Notes under the pieces: generated by a model
The model's input: the letters and a program-made list of their open reading frames with translations, nothing else
The model's database searches: none
Told to the model about the DNA's origin: nothing
Made by a program: the position numbers and the translations under genes
From: Isoetes taiwanensis
Lineage: Eukaryota > Streptophyta > Lycopodiopsida > Isoetales > Isoetaceae
Reading direction: 5' to 3'
Length of the DNA: 64,000 nucleotides
NCBI GenBank assembly: GCA_021234155.1
Contig: JAJEKV010000687.1
Coordinates: 51,953-115,952, forward strand
In this document: positions 47,680-58,734 of the stretch, piece by piece
Position numbering within the stretch: position 1 is the stretch's first letter
Layout of the letters: each line of letters begins with the position of its first letter

Positions 47680-48377
47680 TGTTAGCATCTTCTACGCACC
47701 CAAGGAAAACTGAAGAACAAGCGCTAACTACAACAACCAAAGCAAATCTCAAGGTATATGAGATAGGCTAGGCCTCACTCTACTGGCATCATAAATCACC
47801 AACATAATCATTCTTACACAAGTCTTTTGAGATTATAGAAATAGAGATAACAAATAGGAGAATCACATAATCATAATCAAAATATCATACTTCAACATAA
47901 TAATATTCAACTGATCAAGAAACATACTCACACTTCAAGAACTTTGCCCAGATGTCATCTTCCAAATTTGGGCCTCCCTTCTACACGAATTTTGGCTATC
48001 TTATAGAAAACTCTACTTGATCCTAGCCACTAGATCTAGGCAAATCACAACCTTAGATCCAAATTCTAACTACCATAAGTTCACTAGATTTTTTGCCACC
48101 TCAACTTCAAATCTAGGTCATCCAAACTTCTTTGCAACTACCATGCTTCCCCATATTCATGACACATCATCAAATTATCAACCATTGAAAATATTTCTTA
48201 AGGACTTTAATACTCCTTCAAGTCCATAGGTTCCACTTCAGTACATCATAAATGCTTCCTCCACAATATTTGCACATTTTTTACATTTTCTCCACATTAC
48301 ACCCATATAATTCTTCATTTATGCATACATTTCACCAATTTAGGCACATCATGAAAAATAGTCAAAAAAAACGCACA
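47680..48377 (-). repeat. 5' LTR of the nested element
   Basis: Partner of 45220-45922. Its inner edge (minus-strand 3' end) is GCTAACA, followed by TATTTTGGGGGCATTATG; that adjoining sequence is not a standard primer-binding site I recognise. Confidence 0.85.
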
Positions 48378-50150
48378 GCGATTGGGCGCTGACCGGCTAT
48401 TTCGCTATGGGCCGCGCCCTATATACAAAAGCAGGCTCGAGCCCTATCTACTAAGTCCTAAGAAGAAAAACCCTCTACTCGGGTTTGGGGCGGAGGTGAT
48501 CGCTTGAGGATGTGGTAGAGGTTCTTTCAGGATCAGTGAAGGTCGCGGAACCTCCTCCATCCCGTTGGTCTTGGTCGGGATGTTCGACCATCCGGCACAC
48601 CGGCCGTCCATTCTCACGCCACGATTGTGGCGGCACCGGAAGGTCGGACAATTCATCTTGCGGGTAATCCACTCCCGGCGGTTCGTGGGCATAGTGGATC
48701 CTCGTTCAAACCGGCGGCCATCTTTGGCGCCATCGGATGCCCGTTTACTCGGTTCGTCTTATATAGCCAATGGCGAGGAACTTCTTGTCGGCGTGGACCA
48801 ATCACATAAATCGCCAAGCGTGTTTGCAATGCAAGGCTATTTCTAAAATGAGAATCTTTTCTCCTGCCGCATATCTAGCCATGGTACCTTGACACATTCC
48901 TTTTAATGATATCCCACCCGAGTTATCGACATTGAATGCCATTTCTTCTTTTCCGCCCGCCGGACATTAATGTGTGTCCTTTGCCCCTGTCACATCCATC
49001 ATTTCTCTCCGCCTCATCTCCACCGTTCATTCCTTCTTCATTTGTTGTTTGGGGACTTAGCCACATTTTTGCCTCTCAAATCACCTCCTTGGCATCTTCG
49101 AATTTTTGGCACCATCAGCGGTTTGCGGCCGCCCTTATCATGCCCCTTAGCCCACCTTTTGCGCCCTAAACCTTTTCGTCTCTCTGCGCGTCTTTTGTTC
49201 TACGCTCTCGCCTTCTTCAAGCAGTTCCTTCTATTCGGAGGCTTTTTTCGCCATGGCTGCCCCAAACTTTCTACACTTCAAGCTTACGCTCCAAGGGATG
49301 CGACTCTTTCGGTGCGTGTCTTTCTCGGCGCCCACCTTCGAGAGGCCCTTGTTGGTCCGAGTCGGAAGTGGCGAGGCGCCAAAGCTTTATGAATTTTTCA
49401 CAAATGGAGCTCGGCTCCAAATCCGGAACCGGTTAAGGCGGTTCATGGCTCACATCGTCAACGGCCGAATGGCTACACTCTACGATTGGTCGATGGCACC
49501 ACCATTTTTGACCCGGCCACCTAATTTCTGGGGTATTTCATATCCCTTTGCAACCCCCTTGTTTATCTTGGTGCGCCATCTGGGGATGCGGATGTCAGCG
49601 AGTTTGGTGCTCCGCTTATCGCATGGCGTGCATGCCTCACAAATATTGACAAGCCCCATGAAACTTTTGTTAAGTTTACGTGGCATAAGTACCTGGGTAT
49701 TCTATCAAGAACCCTTTCTATAATATGGTGATCCGCGCTACTTTCGGCTCCAACCACCACATTGATTGGCCCCAATTGTTGTTTTACCGTCTTCTCCAAA
49801 GTTGACCAGAGTCTTGGACTGCCACTTCTACCCTCTGAAACTTAAAGTGACCATCTTCAAGCCCTCATCGTCATTACTTTCCTCCCCTCACCTCCTCATT
49901 CTCATGCTTCCCTCAACGGTCCCTTCATTCCCTTCCTCAAAATCCACAAGTTGGCATTTCCGCCCTTCTTCTTCTGGTCATGTCGACATAACACCACGCG
50001 TGTCATGTCTCCTCCTCCTCTCTGAAATGAGGCCCTCCGCTTCTCATCATGTCTCACAAGCGTCTCAAACCGCGACAATGAGGGCCCCTCGCCTCTGCAC
50101 CCTCGCAATTTGTTGTATCGAGTGTCGGCGGGGATGCTCAAATTTGTTCT
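48378..50150 (+). pseudogene. Gypsy 3' region: unidentified coding-like segment
   Basis: GC-rich, gypsy-like composition returns after the nested element. A 156-codon frame (49253-49723) starting MAAPNFLHFKLTLQ contains YEFFTNGARLQIRN and FMAHIVNGRMATLYDW, which looks protein-like. Related-looking pieces continue in shifted frames to about 49800 (NHHIDWPQLLFYRLL). I do not recognise the family. Extra frames between integrase and the 3' LTR are known in Tat-, Ogre- and Athila-type elements. The element's product cannot be inferred from the sequence. Confidence 0.4.
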
Positions 50151-52170
50151 AAAGTTACAAGAATCCCAAGCTCTTATGAATGGGGTTCACGCGTACTGAC
50201 GACCTCGGATCACGGTTCACGTGACCTTCAAAGCTGCAAGCGCACATGTTCAAACTTTGGAAGCTCAACTTCAAGAAAGCCGCGGGGCTCTCTTACAGGC
50301 CCGCATAGATCTCAAAATGCGCGGGATCAGACCAGCCTACTTGCAGATCAGCAGGCTCGGCTTCAATCCAGAATTCAGGGACTTATTGGAGCAAAACAAG
50401 TCCAAAGCCAACCTCCTTAGTGACAAGGAGAAAGATATTGCTAAGCTCGGCGCCTTGTACTTTCAGAGCTTTGTGACAATTCTGACACTCAAGTTCAACA
50501 CCTTACGAGGCGTGGCGGCTCAAATTGCCTCTTTTAACTCGGCTCTCCCGCATGAGACTTCTCGGCTCCACATCCCTCCAAGATCGACTACGGAGGTTGA
50601 AGCAGAAACTTCTTGATGGCGGAGTGCCATGCCGACTCAATGCTCTGGGCAATCCTCCTCCGGAGTTCACCCTTCGAGAAAGCGGGTCCGTGACCCGGTC
50701 CATATACATAGAAAAAGGACCACGGGATCCGTGACCTCGAACAACGATTCTGACAAGCTATTGATCTGGCGATGAGGCTCAGACCAAGCCCCGGGCGGCT
50801 ATATCACCATTGTTAGCAACACACTGTTGATTTCCCGGTTCCTTCACGCTATGCGGATTATGTGGTTTGCCCGCGCCACCTCTTTCTTCTGAAGTGGCAT
50901 GGGGCTGATGGTCGATGGATGTTCCAGCGCTAGCGACTGCTGATTTTCTTGGGATTTGGCGAACTCTCTATTGAAGACAAAGGTGTGTGGCTGTGCCCTT
51001 TTAGTCTTTGATCTCATTCAACTGCGAAGATCGGATTTCATCACCTTGAGTTGTTCAGCCCATGGCTTACATTTTCATGATTTCTATCTGGGTGATACAG
51101 GGGCGATTTAGGGATGGGCCACCCAGAACTATCGGGGTGACCCCACCCTTCAATGGTTGCTTGGGGATAACAACCCTTACGGCTGATCATGCTTTCGGAC
51201 ACACGCTCTTCATCAAGAGTACATGCACGAGCTTGCACATCATTTACCTCTCACGGCAGCGGAAGTCTTTGCAACAAATAAGGAAGTATCACGGGACATC
51301 CCGAGGATCTTCCCTATGCACAAATTTATATGCAACACCTCATGATTTACAATCAATTACGTGCTCTTACGGATAGCGGCGGTCCCCAGGTGGGATAGCC
51401 CTCCTGTCAACTCTCAACTCTACGCCCCATGCGGGATCGTTGGTGTAAAGCTCTTGATCCGGCCCTTGTCGGTGAATTAGGGGCGGGCTCGGCAACCCGC
51501 CCACGGGCATGGTTCCCTCTCCCTATGCTTCCACGGGGGTTCCTCCGCCCGGGTTCGACTTCGATTGGCGTCTCCCCTTTTGGACAAAGGTCATGGATGG
51601 CCATCTTTGGATGGACTCCACCTCCGATCTCGGCGGATCTCGGTGGGATCCCGTTTGTTCGCCGCTCCCATTGGGAGGAGGGTGCCACTCTTGAGAACAC
51701 CGCAATTGGATCTATATTGCTAATGGCGTGGTTGGCAGCGCCTGGCGATCGCTCCATGGTCTTGACACCTTCTTGCGACATGCGCCACCTCACCCGGATC
51801 CTTGGTCCACCTTCAAAGCGGGTTTTGTGCTGCTCTAAAATGCATCTTGCTCGGCTCCTTAAATCGGCGGCGTCCCATTTTTCTTGCAATCCGAATGCCG
51901 GCGTCGGTGCCCGGCCTCCAGACTACTGCTCATGGAATGTCGGTTTGTTTCTTCCGGCGCCCATCGCGCCCTTGAGGACATGAGTGCGATCTCGTTTTCT
52001 CCTTGATGCGAGATCACGCCCTTGGACTCAACACTCCTCCTGCTCTTCAAACACGCCGGGGATCTCATTGGCGATTACCATAATGGTGCCCGTCCTCATT
52101 CGTGAGGATCACTGGTGATGGCTTCCCACCCTCGAAACACTTCCTCCTTTTCTTCACTCACGAGTGTCGT
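50151..52170 (+). pseudogene. Gypsy 3' region: coiled-coil frame and unassigned sequence
   Basis: A 131-codon frame (50221-50616) starts with heptad-like AHVQTLEAQLQESRGALLQ, a likely coiled coil, and includes LLEQNKSKANLLSDKEKDI. The following 1.5 kb has several open frames (for example 51429-51983, 184 codons) in overlapping registers, as expected from GC-rich composition; I see no motif. Confidence 0.35.
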
Positions 52171-52183
52171 TTGGTGGGGAGTG
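52171..52183 (+). other. Polypurine-like tract before the gypsy 3' LTR
   Basis: TTTGGTGGGGAG lies directly before TGTTAGTC, as expected for the plus-strand primer of reverse transcription. Confidence 0.5.
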
Positions 52184-52777
52184 TTAGTCTGTGCCTCTGG
52201 TTCGAGGACTATTCATGCATCTGACGGACCAGGTCAAGCTTAAGGATCCACAGAGGCACTTACCGGGTCGGTCTTCAAAGCCCGTGAAGACCAAGCGGCC
52301 GAACCCACCTTGATCAAAGCTGCGTCCGTCAACAAGAGCCCCGCTCGGACAAGTGATGGCCCGCCCACCATACGTCGGCGTCGGCGTGATTCGAGAGCAC
52401 TTCAAGAGGCACCGCCAACATTCCTCCAAATCGAGGCCTCTTTCGGAAGTCCAAGACCGAGATCGGTTAGTGTCTATATTGGGCCAAAGGCCATTGTACT
52501 ATATATATGAGTAGAGCTAGCATATGATGGCTAGATGAGTTTTGAGTCTTGTCTCTTTCGGTCTTCTCTCAATTCGCGAGAGCTCATGTATGTTCATCGG
52601 TGATATCAAGGAAGCATATCATTTTCCTCTCATTGTTCTTTTTACGTTTCGTTTTCTTCTTCTTGTTCTTTTCTTGCAAATCCCGCGTGACATAGTTCCC
52701 CCCGGATTCTCCTGTTAGATCCAAGGGTCCTCACAGAGGGCTGTCTTGCGGGGAGTTCGAACCGGACCCCAAGCGAG
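52184..52777 (+). repeat. 3' LTR of the gypsy element
   Basis: Partner of 38652-39231. Differences include many one- to three-base indels. It is followed by GAGAT at 52778. Confidence 0.8.
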
Positions 52778-52782
52778 GAGAT

Positions 52783-53206
52783 TGCTAGAGTTAGTAGACT
52801 GGGGGAGCAACCAAATCCCTATTTACCAAGCTCAGATCCGTGACCACTTCCATTTCCTTAAAACCTACAACTTCTGACTCTTTCCCTGCTTTTTTCACAG
52901 GTTTAGTGGTTCTTTAATATGGTCAGAGGTCGATTGCAAGCAAAAGAGCTTTGAAAATGAGACCGGTTCTACTACTGTTATCAGTTTTGAATAGCACTGA
53001 TTGGAACCCTAATTTCCTGTATCAGTCTATTATATTTTCTTTTTGGCTTTAAGCTATTTTATTTCAGTGAACTATTAAATAGCTTAAGTTTAAAGATATT
53101 ATCAACTTTGATATGCCTAAACTACTATGTAATTGTTTTCCATAATTAATGATTAAAAAGCTCCTTTCTCTCCCCCCCCAAAAAAAAAAAAAAAAAAAAA
53201 AAAAAT
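52783..53206. other. Flank ending in an A27 tract
   Basis: AT-rich, non-coding, ending in eight or nine C followed by A27 (53180-53206). The tract could be the tail of a retrocopied RNA, but the upstream sequence is not recognised. Confidence 0.4.
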
Positions 53207-53479
53207 TGAAAAAGGAAGGCACCATCACGGAAGGAACTAGGCTGGATCGGGAGGGCCGGATCCTTGCGGAATGGGGTAAGCCATTCGAAAAATATTAACA
53301 ACAATATTCCATCAAATAACCTCATCGCCCTAAGTCAAGATGGGGTCAAACACCCTTCCCTTATAAAATACAACTTGTTTAATGGTTGTATCTTGATTAA
53401 ATTAAGATACAACATCCCATACATATAACACATTAAAATATCTCATACAATAGCAAAATTGATTGAATAGAGTCTGACG

Positions 53480-53800
53480 AGTCGAATCCCATCAAGATGC
53501 CCATGCTCTATGGACATAGCAGCCATCCTTACCAAAGGATTACTGCATATGATCATGTTCAACATATGAACCTCATGTTTCCAAAAAGTCTATGTATAGT
53601 GTTAATCACTCTGGCATCGCTTAGAGCGTTTGCACTTAGCGACATCAGAGTGATTACTACCATCCATAGAAATTCTAAAGTTTTAAAAACAATCCACAAA
53701 AAAACAAACACATACAAATTAGTGAGCCTTGGGAGTTTGAACCCCAGCAAGATGCCCATGCCCATCCGGGCATAGCAGCTATTCCAAAGAAGGGATAATT
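53480..53800. repeat. Two diverged 60-bp direct repeats flanking an 80-bp hairpin
   Basis: CAAGATGCCCATGC and a following CATAGCAGC occur at 53493-53526 and again at 53748-53778. Just left of each copy lies a box-B-like string in minus orientation (GATTCGACTC, GGTTCAAACTC). Between them, about 53590-53670 folds into a hairpin whose arms are CTATGTATAGTGTTAATCAC...GCATCGCTTAG and its imperfect complement. The arrangement could be two SINE-like fragments with a small fold-back element between them. Confidence 0.5.
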
Positions 53801-54785
53801 GCTATATCCAGGGACCGTAGCCCATGAAAAATCTACAAAGTTAGTACACATGTCACAATCCTACATCAATTCAAACTTTTAGTCAAGTAAACTGGTCTCA
53901 ATTTCAACCAACAAAGATACATAATAATCACATATATATATATATATTGCCCAAAAACCACTATACATTGCATTGAATAAACCTCAATTCAGCCAACTAG
54001 CAACCACATGTGTTGCAACGCAGCAAGTTGAGCCCTCCAATGTCTATATGCTCCTGCAAGCACTAAACCACATGTTCACATCAAAACCCATATATTTACA
54101 TGAAAATATAAAAGCACATGGGAAACTGCTCGAGTAGATCTTGGTGTCACACCTTAGAGACATTGGCATAAGTGTGTAGAAGCGCCTACTCATAAACGGC
54201 TAGACGATTTTGCCCAGTTGGTTAAGGGCATGTCGATTAAGAATGTTACAGTCAATATCCGAGCATAGCTGGATCCTTGGGTAAGTCGAGTCTAGATTCA
54301 AGTTGAGGTCGTTGGATGATGCTAATAGTTCTACTTCAAATACATATAGAGATGACGATCTCATAGGAGGTTTGACGAATGGTTTTCTGAGGTATGTGAA
54401 ATGTAACATCATGGTAATTCAATCTTGGTTGATTTTCTCCTATACATGGCAGATAAGCTAAGCTAGAGTAATGGACTTCATCAAGGAGCTAACTTTGATT
54501 GAGAGTTGCCAAAGTGTGCATAACATGCAAGTGAAGGTTGAAAGGTATTGTATTTCACCTTGGCTATTGTTCTCTATAATCATCAGATGGTCTTGTGGTA
54601 GACTCTAGTGGCAAAAGTACTTGGAGTAAGCAATGCACCATGTATAATGCAATGTTATTGAGGTAGGGTTCAGTTTATCATGTTTGGAGGTGAATAAGAA
54701 GTTTGTTGAGTTGACATTATGGGTTTCTTTCAAAGAATTGGCAAAACAAGGTGGCATCAATATATTAGCATATTGTGGTATATAT
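53801..54785. other. No recognisable gene
   Basis: AT-rich sequence with a short (TA)n near 53935. TTGCCCAGTTGG at about 54212 resembles a Pol III A box but has no partner B box. Confidence 0.35.
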
Positions 54786-54787
54786 AG

Positions 54788-55075
54788 TGATAGGAGATTT
54801 CAATGCAAGGACAAAACAAGAACATGCACAAATGCCACTCTACAATGAGGCAGATGGACAATGGAGGAGAGAATGGAGGCGAGGAATACAGCAAACAAGG
54901 AGCTTAATACAAGAGAAGAAATGTTGATCTTTTTGCACGACACTCGGCATGATAATTTGCAATGGACTACAACGATGGAGAGAGTCGGGGGATTTCATAA
55001 GTCAGAACATACATGGGAAGAGCATAGTAGATTACATGATAGTGAATGAAATGACAATACTATAGGAAACATCGA
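54788..55075 (+). pseudogene. LINE-type endonuclease fragment, second kind
   Basis: One frame reads IGDFNART (Asp/Asn motif of AP-like endonucleases), and after stops LGMIICNGLQRWRESGDF and GKSIVDYMIVNE, the typical stretch before the final His. The wording differs from LINE-1A and LINE-1B and resembles endonucleases of non-L1 LINEs. Coding-like but heavily stopped sequence follows to about 55800 with no readable reverse transcriptase motif. Confidence 0.45.
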
Positions 55076-56224
55076 GGCCCGATGGAATGGTCGATAGAGA
55101 AGAGAAAGACCCGGATAGAGATGGCCCACAACCAAGAAGGGAGGTGAGGCTGGAAGAGGGACGCCGCGCCGGGAATTGGTAATATGGGTACAAGGAGGAG
55201 GTGGGAGCAATTCGAAATAGGGTCGAAAGGAATGGAGAAAGCGGTGACTGGAGGAGAGGAAAACATCATAATGATATCCTCGTGAAAGCGGCGAGGATGG
55301 AATTTGGGAATCAAGAAAAGTGGAAAAACAAGGGTGTTCTCCCCCTCAATGCGGTATGCCGATGTAGACAACAAAAAGAGGAGGACAAAGAATGGCAGGG
55401 AAACAACAGTACCAAAATGAGAGAGCTAAGTTCCTAAGGATGCTAAGCCTTGTGAAAAGGCAGCGAACCTACCGACAATGGGACTCGCCGGGATCAGGAA
55501 AATAGCCAAAGTTCACAAGCATTCCTAACATATTTTTAGTACAAAATCTGGATCAATTTGCCTCGGGTAATGTCCGGGTCACCAGCGGCCTTGAAAAAGA
55601 GGCATCGCGTCGCGAATCTGGCGTTGTAGCCCAGTGTCGGTCGGTCGACTTTGAGGCCAATTTTTATTGCTGACAAAATTTTGGAACCTAAGCGAAAAGG
55701 CGAGGAAAAGGGACGAGGCGAGGAAAAGGGGATGAGAAAGGAAGGGATAGATTGGGAACAATACTTAGATAGATTATACAAGACAAGGGCATCGCCAATA
55801 AAAATGCCAAAAGAAAGACATGACCCATGTTTTCACGACTCAAAAAGTAGGGGCAACACTATAGAAAATGGTTGATAATAAGGATCGACCTATATAGACC
55901 CGCGACAAAAATATTGAAACGATATGGGGATAGAGATTATAAGACCGGGATAACAGAAATTTTAACAAGATAGTACATGAGGAATGTCGGAGAGATGGAA
56001 ATACAACGAGTTAATACCACTTTGCATAAAGGAAATTGCTTAGATGACGGGGAATGAGAATGATTATATTTGCCAAATAGTTTAGCAGGTTTTGGGTGTA
56101 AGCTAAAAAGCTGGGCGTAAAACATGCCAACTAAGGGCACAAGGACGGGGATGGATTAAGACCGGACCATTCCCGCCATGAGACCATTTAGTAACCTTTA
56201 GAATATTAATCGAGCAAGCTGGGA

Positions 56225-56834
56225 TTCGAAAAATAAAGTTGACATGCTGGCCCTACTCATATGAAACACGAAGTTTGCACACGCCTTATTATCATTATAC
56301 ATGGTAGGAAGGTCTTCCACTCCACATTCCTCAAAAGCTCCAAAAGGTTTGCTAGTTTCATGAAAAGCCATGTCCTCTTTAAGCTATAAAATAAAGCGCC
56401 TTAAATATCTTCTCAATTGAAGCCTCCACATTAGCCTTCTTTTTTTGCGTGCATCGTTCGAGCCCATCCTTCTCTTGGTCCATAAGAAGAATAGCTTCTC
56501 TATGTGCTTGGCTTCTTGCATGATCTTCAAGGGCTGAAGTCTTGAAATTCTTGGCACCCGTTGTGCCAAATAGACTCTTGGAATGGCGATCTTTCTTACA
56601 ATAAGTACACCAAAGAAGACCTTGTTCAAGGTCTTCTTCCAACCAACGAAATTTTTCCAACCAATCTTCTTGAAATTTTTTTTTTACTTGGTTTACTCTT
56701 GACATCTCTCCTGCTAGCTCTTTTGTATGCTCTTCAAATTCATTGTCAAAAGCTTTACTTGCGCTTGAATAACTTGCTAATTCCAGTCTTATAAATCCAG
56801 GCATCGCAAAGAGGCTTGCCTGTTTTCTTGCCAT
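56225..56834 (-). pseudogene. hAT transposase N-terminal part with TTF-type zinc finger
   Basis: An intact 151-codon frame (56834-56379) has EKFRWLEEDLEQGLLWCTYC, then GAKNFKTSALEDHARSQAH. This is the TTF-type finger (Cys-x2-Cys ... His-x4-His-like) found at the start of ZNF862-type hAT transposases, where it binds DNA. A break near 56385 leads into a frame with KEDMAFHETSKPF and CANFVFHM, the segment after the finger. The catalytic core is missing. It could belong to the same family as the core fragment at 36-37.6 kb, which lacks this part. Confidence 0.68.
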
Positions 56835-56934
56835 CTTTGATAATATGTATAACTAGCTTGAAAGCAAACTAAACCTATAATATCAAAAAAATAAATTAGA
56901 AGCAATCAAGTACATATGATAACCATACCAATTT

Positions 56935-57130
56935 AGATAAGAATAAGTTTGGAATGAATAAGAATAAGTTTAGATAAGAATAAGTTTGGAATGAATTTAT
57001 ATAAGAATAAGTTTGCAAACAATAAGGTATAATGAAGAGAATAGATTATTGAATGTTAGAAAGGGGAAGCATTAACATAGAGAATAAAAAATAGAATAGA
57101 AAGAAAGAAAAGAAAGAAAGAAAGAATTTA
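56935..57130. repeat. Short AAGAATAAGTTT repeats and an AAAG microsatellite
   Basis: AAGAATAAGTTT recurs four times in 56935-57017 with GGAATGAAT between units. A separate AAAG/AAAGA stretch lies at about 57095-57127. Confidence 0.7.
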
Positions 57131-58649
57131 AAATAGAATAGAAGAAAGGGAGAAAGTGAGCGAGAATAAATTATTTGGAAGTAGATGGGCTCATTGAGTT
57201 GGAACCTAGCACAACAATGATAATTGACATCACACCACAGGATGTGGATGACTTCAAAAAGATGGGAACATATTTAATCATTATCGTATTTTCAATGGGT
57301 TATAAAAATACTTGATTACCCACAGTGGTTTTCATTTAAACATTTTTGCAAGAAAATACAAAAAGGGGGATAAAAAGATATAGAGGAAGGGCCGAGGGAT
57401 TACCTTGTGAGACAATAATAGGAAGATCGGGTGAATTACCGTGACAAGCCGTGGGTCCTTTAAGTCGCAACTCTAGTTCGGTTGTGTTGTCATAATAGAA
57501 TTTAGTATCTCCATCTCCGCCTCCATTTCCATAATTCTTTATATACCATTAGTGAAGTTCAGTTTGGGTGGGCCTATTTTTTGCCCTTTTGCCCTTGAAA
57601 CGATGCGGTGCATGGTTTATATTGGCGACCTTGAAGAGCGATTCTCATGGGTTAATCGGTCGATTTGAAACGCATTGTAATCGAACTGCCGGTTTGGCGC
57701 AATATGCTAGTGTATATCAGTTCGATTTGGTGCTTGGATGGTATCTCACGTGATGGTAAATCATTCATTTTGTTCATGCTCGTGAAAAATCATTCAATGC
57801 ATTCACAACAATACTTGGGTTGATCGACGATGATTGCGGTTAGAACAACAAAAGGAAATTAAATGGAAGGCGGGTTTCCAAACCCATTTGCTCGCTCGCA
57901 TGACCATGCTTTATTATCAAAGTTCGGCCGAAATCATTGAATGGCAACGAATGAACCATGCGCAGCCAGAAAGCGAGCACATTGCGGCAGATTTCGGAGC
58001 AGGCGAAGAAAAGAAAGAAAAGCTTTGTTTGTTTCCCTCCTTTTTCGTTTGTTTGCATTAAAAGTTTTCGTGAGGGATTAATCATCAATGCATGGGATGT
58101 GATGGATATGCATGGATTTTGCTACAAAAGAGGGTAGGCTATAGAATCTAGTAATTGCGGTTTACAAACTAGTCAGCCGGGCAATATTCCTGATACTTAT
58201 TTTTGTGGAAGGCATTCCGACACTGCCCGATGGACGGATTGAGGCTGCTGATCATACAAATCCAAGATAGTTGCTCGGCCCGAAGCCTAACGCTAGACTA
58301 AAGATGTTAAGATAAATTTATAGAAAATAATACAATTCCTCGCGAAAAATAATTAGAGCAAATTATAAAAAAGTCTTTGTATGCAACAAAAGCATAATAA
58401 TTGAGAACTAATACTAACAACTAGTCAACGCACAAAAACACATAGACAAATTTTGAGTATAAATACACATATAAATAAATATATAAGTATAGTTATAAAT
58501 ATGCTTTATTTATAAGTATATTTATGATTTATAAATTATATTTATGAGTGGATCTAATTTAAAACACATGCAAGGACGTCTAGTTCAACGCGGACACACC
58601 TTTCTAGTTTTTATTTATATATAAATTGATATGCTTGTGACATATATGT
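57131..58649. other. No recognisable gene
   Basis: Two short frames (57568-57753 and 57834-58061) have no motif. AT-rich towards the right. Confidence 0.4.
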
Positions 58650-58734
58650 CATTATATATACTATGACACATTATTTGGCTTATGACTTATGAGAGCATTA
58701 TATATACTATATGACACATATTTGACTTATGCCT
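58650..58734. repeat. Two tandem units of about 42 bp
   Basis: CATTATATATACTAT followed by GACACAT and GACTTATG occurs twice in direct succession, with small differences. Confidence 0.65.

Larger units (their letters stand above)
45220..48377 (-). mobile_element. Nested non-autonomous LTR retrotransposon
   Basis: Two near-identical terminal repeats (45220-45922 and about 47680-48377) flank 1.76 kb with no retroviral coding domains. On the minus strand the LTR starts TGTTGTGAG and ends GCTAACA, i.e. TG...CA. A G-rich tract (GGGGGGGAATAA) directly precedes the 3' LTR at 45923-45934, a good polypurine tract, which fixes the orientation. It sits inside the gypsy element immediately after integrase. 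The size and lack of gag/pol fit a small LARD or TRIM-like element, or an internally deleted relative. A target duplication was not found. Confidence 0.78.
38652..52777 (+). mobile_element. Ty3/gypsy LTR retrotransposon carrying a nested element
   Basis: Near-matching LTRs at 38652-39231 and 52184-52777 both begin TGTTAGTC. Between them, on the plus strand, lie gag-like, zinc-knuckle, protease, reverse transcriptase, RNase H and integrase sequences in gypsy order. A polypurine-like tract (TGGTGGGGAG) abuts the 3' LTR. GAGAT stands at 38647-38651 and 52778-52782, a candidate 5-bp target duplication. About 3.2 kb of the length is a nested LTR element (45220-48377). Frames are broken every few hundred bases. 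Domain style, with no chromodomain seen and a long unassigned 3' region, suggests the Tat/Athila side of plant gypsy elements. Confidence 0.85.

Noticed and set aside
54205-54260. tRNA or SINE suggested by TTGCCCAGTTGG
   Set aside because: A-box-like only; no B box at the right distance and no cloverleaf.
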